Below are positions 37,855 through 46,600 of a stretch of DNA of 64,000 nt, in pieces. The position numbers and the translations under genes were made by a program. How positions within the stretch are numbered: the stretch's first letter is position 1; every line of letters begins with the position of its first letter. Source of the stretch: Candidatus Brachybacterium merdavium (GTDB lineage: Bacteria; Actinomycetota; Actinomycetes; Actinomycetales; Dermabacteraceae); assembly GCA_019118275.1 (NCBI GenBank), contig DWZH01000053.1, positions 1-64,000 on the forward strand, given 5' to 3'. The notes below the pieces were generated by a model that ran no database searches, was not told the origin of the DNA, and saw only the letters and a program-made list of their open reading frames with translations.

Positions 37855-38943
37855 TCAGAGCCCGGGGATGAGGGACACCTTGACCGAGGAACCGGCGGAA
37901 TCGGCGACCTGATCGAGAGCGGTCTGGACATCGCCGAGCCCGTACTGGTGGGTGCAGATCTCATCGAGCGGCAGCACACCGGATTCGATGATCTTGATGG
38001 CCGCGGACCAGGTGTGCGGCCCCAGGTGCGCACCGCGCACATCGAGCTCCTTGTCATCGGAGATGATCGACCAGTCCACGGTCACGTCCTCGCCGAACAC
38101 GGAGTACTCGACGAAGCGGCCGAGCTTTCGCAGCAGGTTCAGGCCCTGGCCGACAGCACTGGGATGGCCCGTGCACTCGATGTACACGTCGGCCCCGTAT
38201 CCGCCCGTCAGCCCCCGGATCTCCTCGTAGACGTCGACCTCCGAGGGGTTCAGGGTCAGGTCCGCGCCGCACTTCTTCGCCAGGGCCAGCTTGTCGTCAT
38301 CGAAGTCGAGGGCGATGACCATCTGCGGGCTCTTGTGAGCCGCGCCGATGATCGCGCCCAGACCGATCGGGCCGGCACCGGCGACGACCACGACGTCCTC
38401 GAACTGGATCCCGGCCCGCTCGACGGCGTGGAGGGAGCAGGACAGCGGTTCCGCGAAGGCGGCGTGCTGCGGAGCCACATCCTTGGAGACCTTGTGGGCC
38501 CGCGCGTTGGGCGGCACGATCATGAACTCCGCCATGCCGCCGTGGTAGGTCTTGAATCCGAACATGGCGTGCGGCTCGCACATCCAGTACCAGCCGCGCT
38601 GGCAGTACAGGCAGTCGCCGCAGGGCACGATCTGCTCGCAGGCGATGCGGTCGCCGATCTCGACGCCATGGTTCGCAAGCGCCTCGGGCGCCCCGGAGAC
38701 GACTTCGCCGACCAGCTCGTGACCGGGCGTGATGCCGGGCTGGACCCAGCGCTCCCGGTTCTCGTCGCCCCAGAACTTGGCGGCTCCGTGGTAGCACTTC
38801 AGGTCGCTCGCGCACACGCCGACGGCCTCGATCCGCAGCAAAAGCTCATCGGCTGCGGGGGCGGGGACATCGATCTCCTCGAGGCGGTAGTCCTCGGGTG
38901 CATGCATGACGACTGCATTCATGGTCTTCGGGATCTCGGCCAT
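37855..38943 (-). CDS. eltD: Zinc-dependent erythritol/L-threitol dehydrogenase (EltD type)
   Basis: 362 residues, medium-chain dehydrogenase. The catalytic zinc site has C44 and H75-E76 (GVCASDLKCYHG, TPGHELVGEV). The structural zinc cysteines are C108, C111, C114 and C122. The NAD motif is VAGAGPIGLGAIIG. The stretches CYHGAAKFWGDENR and VDWSIISDDKELDVRGAHLG are those I associate with the EltD protein of M. smegmatis, which oxidises erythritol to D-erythrulose and L-threitol to L-erythrulose. It is transcribed alone between a strong promoter and a hairpin terminator and lies next to the SorC regulator. Confidence 0.82.
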   Translation of the reverse strand: MAEIPKTMNAVVMHAPEDYRLEEIDVPAPAADELLLRIEAVGVCASDLKCYHGAAKFWGDENRERWVQPGITPGHELVGEVVSGAPEALANHGVEIGDRIACEQIVPCGDCLYCQRGWYWMCEPHAMFGFKTYHGGMAEFMIVPPNARAHKVSKDVAPQHAAFAEPLSCSLHAVERAGIQFEDVVVVAGAGPIGLGAIIGAAHKSPQMVIALDFDDDKLALAKKCGADLTLNPSEVDVYEEIRGLTGGYGADVYIECTGHPSAVGQGLNLLRKLGRFVEYSVFGEDVTVDWSIISDDKELDVRGAHLGPHTWSAAIKIIESGVLPLDEICTHQYGLGDVQTALDQVADSAGSSVKVSLIPGL

Positions 38944-39042
38944 CTCGGCTCATCTCCTTCGATTGGTTCCCGGCCGTGCCCGGCCTGCGCCCTGGCACGG
39001 AACTCGGTGCGGAGTCGAACGACGACGACTCTGACGTGAACG

Positions 39043-39083
39043 AGCTTACGAAACAGGCGAACATTCGTCAAGCACAAATGTTC
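39043..39083 (-). promoter_or_regulatory. eltD promoter with 25-bp SorC operator
   Basis: The reverse strand has TTGACG (39071-39066), exactly 17 bp, then TAAGCT (39048-39043). The palindrome GAACATTTGT-N5-ACGAATGTTC (39059-39083; 9 of 10 arm positions paired) covers the -35. The adjacent SorC regulator is the natural ligand-controlled repressor for this site. Confidence 0.75.
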
Positions 39084-39133
39084 CGGGCGCGGGAGGGGCC
39101 GGAGCAGGTCCAGACCCGCCCCGGACCACCGGC

Positions 39134-40171
39134 TCAGATGGAAGGGGACTGCTGCGACGGAGCCCCCGAAGCGGCCGCATCTGCGTCGGCGTCCGCGTCG
39201 TCTGCGTCCGCGTCCGCGTCGGTGTCGGTGTCGGTGTCGGCGTCCGCGAGGATCGCCTCTGCCGTCGGCGCGTCAGTGATCAGAGTAGTCATCAGACCGG
39301 TCTTGGCACCGGCTCGGATCGAGGGCACTTTCTTCCGCCCTGTCGCCAGGGCGATGGAGTCCGGGATCTCGCGGAGCAGGTCGAGGGGCGGGCGCACCAA
39401 GCGGTCGGAGCCGGGGTAGACCATCGGCGTCCCCTCAGAATCGAAGAAGTGCAGGCAGATGTCACCTGCGGCGCGCTGGAGCGCGGGATGGTCACGGGGC
39501 ACGACGGACGTCAGGGTCTCGCGCTGCTGATACGGGGCACCGATGCCGGTCACGAGCGCCGACGCGCGCGCCCACAGGTCCGTGATCGCGGAGAAGCTGG
39601 GGTCGGCCTGGAGGGACTCCCACAGGCTCGGGCTCGGCAGAGCGGGCGCGAAGATGAACCGCGGCTCGGCCCGGGTGCGATCAGCGAAATTCCGCACCGT
39701 CTCATTGGTCTGGAAGGACCGCTCGGGCTCCTGCTGGCCACCGACCGTGGGCGCGACGATCACCCCCTCGAGCTCGGGGAGACCGACCATGCCGCTGACA
39801 GCGTGCGTGGTCTTCCCGGAGGACACCAGCAGCACGTCACCGCGGCGCAGCCCGAGCCTACGCAGCTCCTCGCCCAGGAGGTCCCCGACCCCGCGGTGGT
39901 CGCGCTGACTCTGATCACCGGGGGCCACGCGCACCGAGTCGATCCCCAGCAGCTCGCGCAAACGTCGCTCGAGATCGGTCACGTCCGCGGTGGGGACGTC
40001 GAGCACCTCGAAGCGCACCATGCCGATGCGCCGAGCCTCTGCCAGGAGCTTGCTGACACTGGGCCGGGAGATGCCGAGCCGGTCCGCGATCTCTGCTTGA
40101 CGCAGGTCATCGCGGTAGTAAGCGGACGCGGCGCGATGCAGCATCTGCAGATCCATCGACGTCTCGAGCAC
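39134..40171 (-). CDS. SorC family (sugar-binding) transcriptional regulator
   Basis: 345 residues from a GTG preceded by AGGAGG at 7 nt. The helix-turn-helix is RQAEIADRLGISRPSVSKLL (residues 24-43). It is followed by the phosphosugar-binding SorC domain (LVSSGKTTHAVSGMVG, IFAPALPSPSLWES). Residues 310-345 are an Asp-rich tail of DADT/DADA repeats that has no place in the fold. It lies between eltD and the divergent FGGY kinase, so it most likely controls both. A phosphorylated tetrulose would be the logical effector; this is inference. Confidence 0.88.
   Translation of the reverse strand: MLETSMDLQMLHRAASAYYRDDLRQAEIADRLGISRPSVSKLLAEARRIGMVRFEVLDVPTADVTDLERRLRELLGIDSVRVAPGDQSQRDHRGVGDLLGEELRRLGLRRGDVLLVSSGKTTHAVSGMVGLPELEGVIVAPTVGGQQEPERSFQTNETVRNFADRTRAEPRFIFAPALPSPSLWESLQADPSFSAITDLWARASALVTGIGAPYQQRETLTSVVPRDHPALQRAAGDICLHFFDSEGTPMVYPGSDRLVRPPLDLLREIPDSIALATGRKKVPSIRAGAKTGLMTTLITDAPTAEAILADADTDTDTDADADADDADADADAAASGAPSQQSPSI
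39181..39247. repeat. Hexanucleotide microsatellite encoding the regulator's Asp tail
   Basis: Repeats of GCGTCC/GTGTCG/GCGTCG-type hexamers run through the 3' end of the SorC gene and encode alternating Asp-Ala and Asp-Thr. Length changes would alter the tail in steps of two residues without shifting the frame. Confidence 0.8.
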
Positions 40172-40440
40172 GTCGGCACCTCCTCTCCGTCACAGCTTGC
40201 GCGCCACCTCGGGCGAACAGCCCGTGTGCCGCCACGGGCGCAGAGTGCGCGATGATCCTATAACCACCCATCGTCCCCGAAACCTCGTCTGCCCCGCACC
40301 GTAGCGGCCAAGCGACCTCCCCGTCCGGAGGCGATGCAGGGAGGACGGAGCACTCGATGGCAGGATGGAACCTCACGTCTGCCGGTTCCCGGGTGCCCCG
40401 AGACCGCCAGCGCAGACCCGACCGACGACAGGAGGATTCG
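40172..40440. promoter_or_regulatory. Divergent promoter region, SorC regulator and FGGY kinase
   Basis: 269 bp. Reverse-facing TATAGG (40262-40257) is a good -10 for the regulator. On the forward side GTAGCGG near 40303 is a weak -10 candidate for the kinase. The 25-bp palindrome seen at eltD is not repeated here. Confidence 0.45.
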
Positions 40441-41931
40441 ATGTCAACTCGCACTGAGGCGGTCCTCGGCGTCGACGTCGGCACGTCCAGCACCAAGGGC
40501 GTGCTGGTCGCCCTGGACGGCACCGTCCTGGATGTCGCGGTCCGCGAGCATTCGGTCCAGCGCCCCGCTCCCGGGCACGTGGAGATGGATGCGCGGATCT
40601 GGTGGACCGAGTTCATCTCGATCGCCCGCGAGCTGACCACGGGTGTCGATGCCGAGGTCACCGCGATCGGCGTGTCGGGCATGGGGCCCTGTGCGGTGTT
40701 GACCGACGAGCACGGGGATCCCGTGCGCCCGGCGATCCTGTACGGCGTCGACACGCGCGCGGAGGATCAGATCGAGCGGCTGACCGCCCAGCTCGGCGCG
40801 GAGGAGATCCTCGCCCGCGGCAGCTGCGCACTGTCCTCACAGGCCGCCGGACCGAAGGTGGCCTGGGTCGCCCAGCACGAGCCCGAGGCCTATGCCCGTG
40901 CGCGCCGGTTGTTCATGCCGGCCTCCTACCTCGCCTTCCACCTCACCGACGACTACGTGATGGACCACGTCAGTGCGAGCCAGGTGGCACCGATGTACTG
41001 CATGCGCACGCAGGACTGGCATGAACCGTGGGCGCAGCACGTCGCGCCGGGGCTCGACCTGCCCCGGCTGCGCTGGGCGGGGGACGCCGCCGGCGCCCTG
41101 ACCGCCCGGGCCGCCGCTGAGGTCCCGGGCCTGCGGGCCGGCATCCCGGTCATCACCGGGACGATCGATGCCTGGGCGGAATCGGTCAGCGTCGATGCCA
41201 CTCGCCCGGGCGAGGTGATGCTGATGTACGGCACCACCGCGTTCCTGGTGGCCACCACGCGCTCCGCGGTGCCCAGCCGCACCCTGTGGGCGGCCTCCGG
41301 CACCGGACCCGGCACCTTCACCATCTCGGGCGGGATGTCCACGTCCGGGGCGATCACGGGCTGGCTGCGCGAGCTCACCGGCTCCCCCGACTTCGAGAGG
41401 TTGATCGACGAGGCGCAGCAGAGCGGAGTAGGAGGGGGCGGCCTGGTGATGCTCCCCTACTTCGCCGGCGAGCGCTCCCCCATCGCCGATCCCGACGCCC
41501 GCGGCATGATCGCCGGCCTGACCCTGTCCCACACCCGCGGGGACCTGTACCGGGCGGCCCTGGAAGCTGCGGCCTACGGGGTGCGCCACCACCTGGAGGT
41601 GCTGCGCGACGCCGATGTGAGCATCGAACGGGTGTCGGCCGTCGGCGGCGGCGCGCAGCACGACCTGTGGCCGCAGATCGTCTCCGATGTCACGGGTCTG
41701 GCCCAGCAGGTCCCGCGCCGCACCGTCGGCGCCGCCTACGGCAACTCCATGCTGGCCGCGCGCCTGGCCCACGGCCTCGATACCGCGAGCTGGAACCCGG
41801 TGGACCACGTGGTGACCCCCGATCCCGCCCGCCGCGAGCGCTACGACGAGCTGTACCGCCTCTACCGGGACCTCTACCCCGCCACCAGCGAGATCAGCCA
41901 CGCCCTGGCCCGGATCCAGCAGCTGGGCTGA
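40441..41931 (+). CDS. FGGY family carbohydrate kinase
   Basis: 496 residues from an ATG 6 nt after AGGAGG. The ATPase-fold motif GVDVGTSSTKGVLVALDG is at residues 10-27, and the second phosphate loop is YGTTAFLVATT. The C-terminal adenosine site is VSAVGGGAQHDLWPQI, and VDTRAEDQI lies in the sugar site. FGGY enzymes phosphorylate xylulose, ribulose, glycerol or erythritol (EryA). Divergent position from the SorC regulator suggests a polyol or ketose of the same locus, either as an alternative erythritol route or for a different pentulose. It is not similar enough to GlpK or XylB for me to name it. Confidence 0.82.
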   Translation: MSTRTEAVLGVDVGTSSTKGVLVALDGTVLDVAVREHSVQRPAPGHVEMDARIWWTEFISIARELTTGVDAEVTAIGVSGMGPCAVLTDEHGDPVRPAILYGVDTRAEDQIERLTAQLGAEEILARGSCALSSQAAGPKVAWVAQHEPEAYARARRLFMPASYLAFHLTDDYVMDHVSASQVAPMYCMRTQDWHEPWAQHVAPGLDLPRLRWAGDAAGALTARAAAEVPGLRAGIPVITGTIDAWAESVSVDATRPGEVMLMYGTTAFLVATTRSAVPSRTLWAASGTGPGTFTISGGMSTSGAITGWLRELTGSPDFERLIDEAQQSGVGGGGLVMLPYFAGERSPIADPDARGMIAGLTLSHTRGDLYRAALEAAAYGVRHHLEVLRDADVSIERVSAVGGGAQHDLWPQIVSDVTGLAQQVPRRTVGAAYGNSMLAARLAHGLDTASWNPVDHVVTPDPARRERYDELYRLYRDLYPATSEISHALARIQQLG

Positions 41932-41979
41932 GTCAGCCCTTCGCGGCCCCGGCCGAGAGGGTCGACGACGCGGCGCTCG

Positions 41980-42012
41980 GGGTGCTCCCGCTCTGACGGA
42001 GCGGGAGCACCC
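41980..42012. terminator. Bidirectional hairpin terminator
   Basis: Perfect 14-bp arms GGGTGCTCCCGCTC (41980-41993) and GAGCGGGAGCACCC (41999-42012) with the 5-nt loop TGACG. It separates the convergent FGGY kinase and binding-protein genes. Confidence 0.85.
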
Positions 42013-42072
42013 GGGGCCGCACCCCTCGAGCGCGCCGCACCCCGCGAGCTCACCTCAGCCCTCGAGCGCGCC

Positions 42073-43419
42073 TCACTCCTCGAGCTTGGGCTCGATCTCC
42101 TCGGCGTAGATGCCCTCGAGGGTCTCCTTCAGCCCGTCCATCGCCGCCTGCACATCGCCTTCGGTGGTCACGATCGAAGCGATCGCCTCGGCCATCTCCT
42201 GATCCGCTCCGGGCAGGAACACACGCCCGAAGTCCTGCGGGCGCGTCACGTCCAGCTGGTCGACGGCCGTCTGGATCTCCGGGGTCTCCGCGGTGAGCTC
42301 GCTGAGGTCCGCGCTCTTGCGCACCGGCATGTACCCGGTGGCGGCGGAGAAGGCGACGGTGGACTCGGGGCGACCCATGAACTCCAGCAGCATGGCGCCG
42401 GCCAGCTGCTCCTCCTTGTTGATCGCGGCAGGGATGCCCAGGCCGGCGCCGCCCGTGGGGCACACGGGCCCGTCGACCGAGCCACCAGGAAGGAAGCCCA
42501 CGCCGACGTCGAAGCTCGCGGACTCCAGCACCCCCACCAGGGAGCCGGTCGAGGCGATGGTCGCCGAGCACACGCCGGCGGCGAAGGTGTCGGCCGAGTC
42601 GCTCGAGGCGACCTGCGCCCACCCATTGGCGAACACCGAGTCCTGCACCCACTGCATGGCTTCGACGGCCTCCGGTTCGGCGCAGGTGACCGTCCATTCG
42701 TCCGACCAGCCGGCGCCGTGGCCCCACAGCACGTTCTGCAGGGTCCAGCCGGCGTACCCTGCCAGGTCCGGGTACATGTAGGGGGTCTCGGCCTCGGTGA
42801 GCTCCGGTGCCCATTCCTCGAACTCCTCCCAGGTCTCGGGGGCGCGATCCGGGAGCCCTGCGGCGGAGAAATGGTCCTTGTTGTAGTAGAACAGCGGGGT
42901 GGAGCGGCCGTAGGGAAGGGCCCACTGCTGATCGGCGTACTGGTAGTCCTGCACGAGCGAGTCGCGGTAGTCGGACAGATCGATGTCCAGCTGCTCGACG
43001 AGGGTGTCGATGGGGATGACGTTGCCGCTGATGTAGTAGCGGAACCACCACACGTCCGAGAGCACCACGGCGGCGGGCAGACCGGAGTTGGCGGCCTGCG
43101 CGGTCTGGAAGCGCTGGGCGATCTCCTCGTAGTTGGAGCCGGCGGTCACGAGGTTGACCTCGATGCCGGTCTCCTCGGTGAAGTCCGCCACCAGCTGCTT
43201 CTCGACCTCCTGGGAGCCACCGGGATGGTTGGTCCAGAAGTCGATCGCGGTGGCGGGCTCGACGTCGGAGAAGTCGAGGTCGAGCTCCTCCTCGTCCCCG
43301 CCCTCCCCGACGCTGGGGCCGCCGCAGGCCGCCAGGCCCAGGGCCCCGGCACCGGCGACGCCCATGCCCAGCACGGACCGTCGGCTGAACCTGCTGGGGA
43401 GTTGAAGTGATCGTGTCAT
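42073..43419 (-). CDS. Extracellular binding lipoprotein, UgpB-like
   Basis: 448 residues. SRRSVLGMG...LAAC gives a twin-arginine/lipobox signal with cysteine 32. The fold is that of family 1 binding proteins, with FWTNHPGGSQEVEKQLVADF, NYEEIAQRFQTAQ and FSAATGYMPVRKSA resembling UgpB, the sn-glycerol 3-phosphate receptor. It is the third gene of a permease-permease-binding protein operon and is convergent with the FGGY kinase. A glycerol 3-phosphate or glycerophosphodiester ligand fits the glycerol genes nearby, but another sugar is possible. Confidence 0.85.
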   Translation of the reverse strand: MTRSLQLPSRFSRRSVLGMGVAGAGALGLAACGGPSVGEGGDEEELDLDFSDVEPATAIDFWTNHPGGSQEVEKQLVADFTEETGIEVNLVTAGSNYEEIAQRFQTAQAANSGLPAAVVLSDVWWFRYYISGNVIPIDTLVEQLDIDLSDYRDSLVQDYQYADQQWALPYGRSTPLFYYNKDHFSAAGLPDRAPETWEEFEEWAPELTEAETPYMYPDLAGYAGWTLQNVLWGHGAGWSDEWTVTCAEPEAVEAMQWVQDSVFANGWAQVASSDSADTFAAGVCSATIASTGSLVGVLESASFDVGVGFLPGGSVDGPVCPTGGAGLGIPAAINKEEQLAGAMLLEFMGRPESTVAFSAATGYMPVRKSADLSELTAETPEIQTAVDQLDVTRPQDFGRVFLPGADQEMAEAIASIVTTEGDVQAAMDGLKETLEGIYAEEIEPKLEE

Positions 43420-43483
43420 GGGAAGAGATCCTTTCGGGGTGGTGGGGCGGACGCGGGCTGCGTCAGCCGGTCACGCTGTCGTG

Positions 43484-44413
43484 TCAGCCGGTCACGCTGC
43501 CTTGGGTGAGTCCGGAGACGATGTGCCGCTGCAGCATCGCGAAGACGATCAGCACCGGGGCGATCACCAGGACGGTGCCGGCCATGAGGATGCCCCAGCC
43601 GGCGCCGGTGTTGCCCTCGGAGTTCTGCAGGGCGGTCAGACCCACGGGCAGGGTCATCCGACTGGCCTCCGAGGTGATGATCAGCGGCCAGATGTAGTCG
43701 TTCCACTCGGTCACGATGGTGACCAGGGCGACCGTGGCCACGGTCGGGATCGAGATCGGCACGACCACCGACCACAGGGTGCGCAGGTGGCCGGCGCCGT
43801 CCAGCTCGGCCGCCTCGAGCATCGCGGTGGGGATGGTCAGGAAGAATTGCCGCAGCAGGAAGGTCCCGAAGGCGGTGCCGAGCCCCGGCAGGATGATCCC
43901 CCAGTAGGTGTTGACCCCACCGAGCCCGGCGATCAGCACGTAGTTGGGCAGGATCGAGACCTGCGGCGGCACCATCAGCGCCACCAGGATCAGCACGAAG
44001 ATGATCCGCTTGAAGGGGAAGCGCACGAACACCAGCGCGTAGGCGGTGAAGATGGCCAGCAGCACCTTGATGCTCGAGCCGATCGTCGTGACGATCACCG
44101 AGTTCAGGAAGAACCGCGGGATCGGCACCGAGTTCCAGGCGGCCTCGTAGTTGGCCACCGACGGGCTCTCGGGCAGGACCACCAGCTCGGTGGACAGGAT
44201 CTCGTGCGGCGCCTTGAAGGAACTGATGATCATCCACAGCAGCGGCAGCACCATCACCAGGGTCGCCACGATCAGGGGCACGTAGCCGCCGGTGATCGTG
44301 GACAGCAGGTTGGCACGGGTGAAGGGCCCGTTCCTTCGCCGCTGCAGGGCGGACGCGGCGGGCGGAGCGCCGGCCCCGGGACCGGGGCGCGTGGTGGTGG
44401 TGGGGGTGCTCAT
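43484..44413 (-). CDS. ABC transporter permease (MalG/UgpE type)
   Basis: 309 residues, six predicted helices after a cytoplasmic N-terminus of 45 Pro/Thr-rich residues. The ATPase-docking loop is AMLEAAELDGAGHLRTLWSV. ATG at 44413 overlaps the preceding permease stop (ATGA). A longer reading through the neighbour's frame has no support. No ATPase gene is in the operon. Confidence 0.92.
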   Translation of the reverse strand: MSTPTTTTRPGPGAGAPPAASALQRRRNGPFTRANLLSTITGGYVPLIVATLVMVLPLLWMIISSFKAPHEILSTELVVLPESPSVANYEAAWNSVPIPRFFLNSVIVTTIGSSIKVLLAIFTAYALVFVRFPFKRIIFVLILVALMVPPQVSILPNYVLIAGLGGVNTYWGIILPGLGTAFGTFLLRQFFLTIPTAMLEAAELDGAGHLRTLWSVVVPISIPTVATVALVTIVTEWNDYIWPLIITSEASRMTLPVGLTALQNSEGNTGAGWGILMAGTVLVIAPVLIVFAMLQRHIVSGLTQGSVTG

Positions 44414-45414
44414 GAGTAGTGCACCTTCCGCTCGACGAACAGGATCTGGGCGACCGTCATGACGATGAGGATGACGAACAGCAGCACCGAGATCGTGGCC
44501 GAGTACCCGGCCCGGGAATAGCCGCCGAAGGCCTGCAGGTAGGACTCGAAGATCATGGTGTTGGTGCCGCGGCCGGTGGGGGTCATGATCCGCAGCAGGT
44601 CGAAGGCCTGCAGACTGTTCAGGGTGGTGGTGATCAGCAGGAAGAAGGTAGTGGGCGACAGCAGCGGGATGGAGATGCTGAAGAAGCGGCGCACCGCGCC
44701 GGCGCCGTCGAGCTGCGCGGCGTGCATGACGTCCTGCGGCAGCGACTGCAGGCCGCCGAGGTAGACGATCGCGCAGTAGCCCAGGTTCTTCCACACATAC
44801 ACGATCATCACCATGATCAGCGACATGTCCGGGTCCAGAAACCACTCCGGGCTGCCCAGGCCCAACCGCCCCAGGATCCACGACAGCACCCCGAAGTTGG
44901 GGTCGAAGATGAACAGCCACACCAGGCCGACCCCGACCCCGGACAGCACGTAGGGGGCGAACACCGCGGAGCGGGCCAGGGTGCGGCCAGGGATGTTGAT
45001 GTTCAGCGCCAGGGCGATCAGCAGCCCCAGCACCATCGCCCCGCCGACCGTGAACACGGTGAAGATCACGGTGATCCGCAGACTGGTCAGCCCCGCTTCG
45101 GAGGTGAAGAACTCGATGTAGTTGTCCAGCCCGATGAAGGTGGCCGTCGTCGATCCCAGCGTCCAGTCCAGCAGGGAGTACTGGATGTTCAGGAACAGCG
45201 GCCGGTAGGTGAACATCGCGATGAGCACCAGGTTGGGGGCCGCGAAGGCGAGGAAGACGAAGGCATCGCGCCGCGCCCGCCGGCTCATCCGGCGGCGCTT
45301 CAGCGGGGTCCGGGCAGGGGTCGGGGCGCCAGCATCTCTGCGTGCGGTGGATACCGGTGAGGTGCCACCGCCCGGGCTGACGGCATCGGCGGCCCGGCTG
45401 GGAGTTTCGGTCAT
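44410..45414 (-). CDS. ABC transporter permease (MalF/UgpA type)
   Basis: 334 residues, six predicted helices, docking loop DVMHAAQLDGAGAVRRFFSI. It starts the operon; the 198-bp gap upstream, shared with the divergent SMP-30 gene region, should hold its promoter. The N-terminal 50 residues are hydrophilic and Arg-rich just before the first helix. Together with its partner and the UgpB-like receptor it lacks only an ATPase. Confidence 0.92.
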   Translation of the reverse strand: MTETPSRAADAVSPGGGTSPVSTARRDAGAPTPARTPLKRRRMSRRARRDAFVFLAFAAPNLVLIAMFTYRPLFLNIQYSLLDWTLGSTTATFIGLDNYIEFFTSEAGLTSLRITVIFTVFTVGGAMVLGLLIALALNINIPGRTLARSAVFAPYVLSGVGVGLVWLFIFDPNFGVLSWILGRLGLGSPEWFLDPDMSLIMVMIVYVWKNLGYCAIVYLGGLQSLPQDVMHAAQLDGAGAVRRFFSISIPLLSPTTFFLLITTTLNSLQAFDLLRIMTPTGRGTNTMIFESYLQAFGGYSRAGYSATISVLLFVILIVMTVAQILFVERKVHYS

Positions 45415-45674
45415 GGAAGCTCACTCGGGGTCAAGGGGGTGCTGCTGCCCAGCGGCGGTGCCGGGAGCACGAGACCATTATGGGCATGCCGGAGTGATCC
45501 TGGGCACTGTTCGACGCTCTCCGTGAGTCGTCGCGGGCCGGAACGGCGACGACGGCGATCCCCGACCTGGGCCAGGAGCCACGGCACCGGGGCCAGGAGC
45601 CACGGCGTACCGTGGGAGCAGCCGCCGGGTCCCCGTCGGCCGTCCGCATCACCCGCCTGGAACCGGAGGCCTCC

Positions 45675-46526
45675 GTGCACGCCGAACGCATCACCGATTC
45701 GATCTGCCTCCACGCCGAGGGGCCGTACTGGTCCGACACCTGGGGCGGGTTGCGCTGGGTCGACATGCTCGCCGGCGACATCATGCAGCTCGGCGCCGAC
45801 GACACGATCTCCCGGCTGCCCACCCCCAGCCCGGTGGTGGCGTGCGTGCGTCCCGCCAGCAGCGGCGGGGCGGTGCTCGCGATCGAGAAGGGCTTCGCAC
45901 TCGAGGACGCCGACGGCTCCATCACCCCGCTGCCCCCTCTGTGGGAGGAGGAGGTGCGCATGAACGAGGGGGCGATCGCGCCCGACGGGTCGTTCCTGTG
46001 CGGCTCGATGGCCTACGACGCCCACACCGGCGCCGCCTCGATGTGGCGGCTACGGCCCGACGGCACCACCGATCGGATTCTCACTGGCCTGACGATCTCG
46101 AACGGTCTGGCCTTCTCCGCCGACGGCACGCACGCCTACTACGTCGACACCCCCACCGGGCGGGTGGACGTCTTCGACTGGGACGAGACGGCGGGGCTCG
46201 TGGAGCGCCGCACCTTCGCCGACCTCGGCGCACAGGAGGGCGCCCCCGACGGCCTCACCCTCGATGGCGAGGGGAAGGTGTGGGTGGCGATGCATTCCGG
46301 GCACCAGGTGCTGGGGCTCGACGAGCACGGCCAGGTGGCCGAGAAGATCGCGGTCGGGGCCCGGCAGGTCACCGCCTGCACCTTCGGCGGTCCCGATCGG
46401 TCGACGTTGTTCATCACCACCAGCAGGGAGAACCTCCCGGAGGGCGAGGATCCCGCCGCCGGCTCCCTGTTCGCGGCACAGCCCGGCGTGCGCGGAGCGG
46501 TCGAGGAGCGGCTCTTCGGCGCCTGA
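45675..46526 (+). CDS. SMP-30/gluconolactonase/LRE family protein
   Basis: 283 residues. It is a six-bladed propeller of the SMP-30 family: CLHAEGPYWSDTWGGLRWVDM carries the metal-ligand glutamate, MNEGAIAPDGSFLCGSM the second site, and ISNGLAFSADGTHAYYVDT the conserved asparagine and aspartate. It hydrolyses a sugar lactone to the acid. GTG at 45675 is chosen because GGAGG precedes it by 5 nt; a GTG at 45612 would add 21 residues. TACCGT at 45608-45613 is a -10 candidate. It is divergent from the UgpA-type permease. Confidence 0.85.
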   Translation: MHAERITDSICLHAEGPYWSDTWGGLRWVDMLAGDIMQLGADDTISRLPTPSPVVACVRPASSGGAVLAIEKGFALEDADGSITPLPPLWEEEVRMNEGAIAPDGSFLCGSMAYDAHTGAASMWRLRPDGTTDRILTGLTISNGLAFSADGTHAYYVDTPTGRVDVFDWDETAGLVERRTFADLGAQEGAPDGLTLDGEGKVWVAMHSGHQVLGLDEHGQVAEKIAVGARQVTACTFGGPDRSTLFITTSRENLPEGEDPAAGSLFAAQPGVRGAVEERLFGA

Positions 46527-46600
46527 GGGCCCGGCCGCCTCGTCAGCGAACCTGCGGGCCCCACCTGCCTGATCCCTCTGCCCGTCCCGAGGACCCTTCC

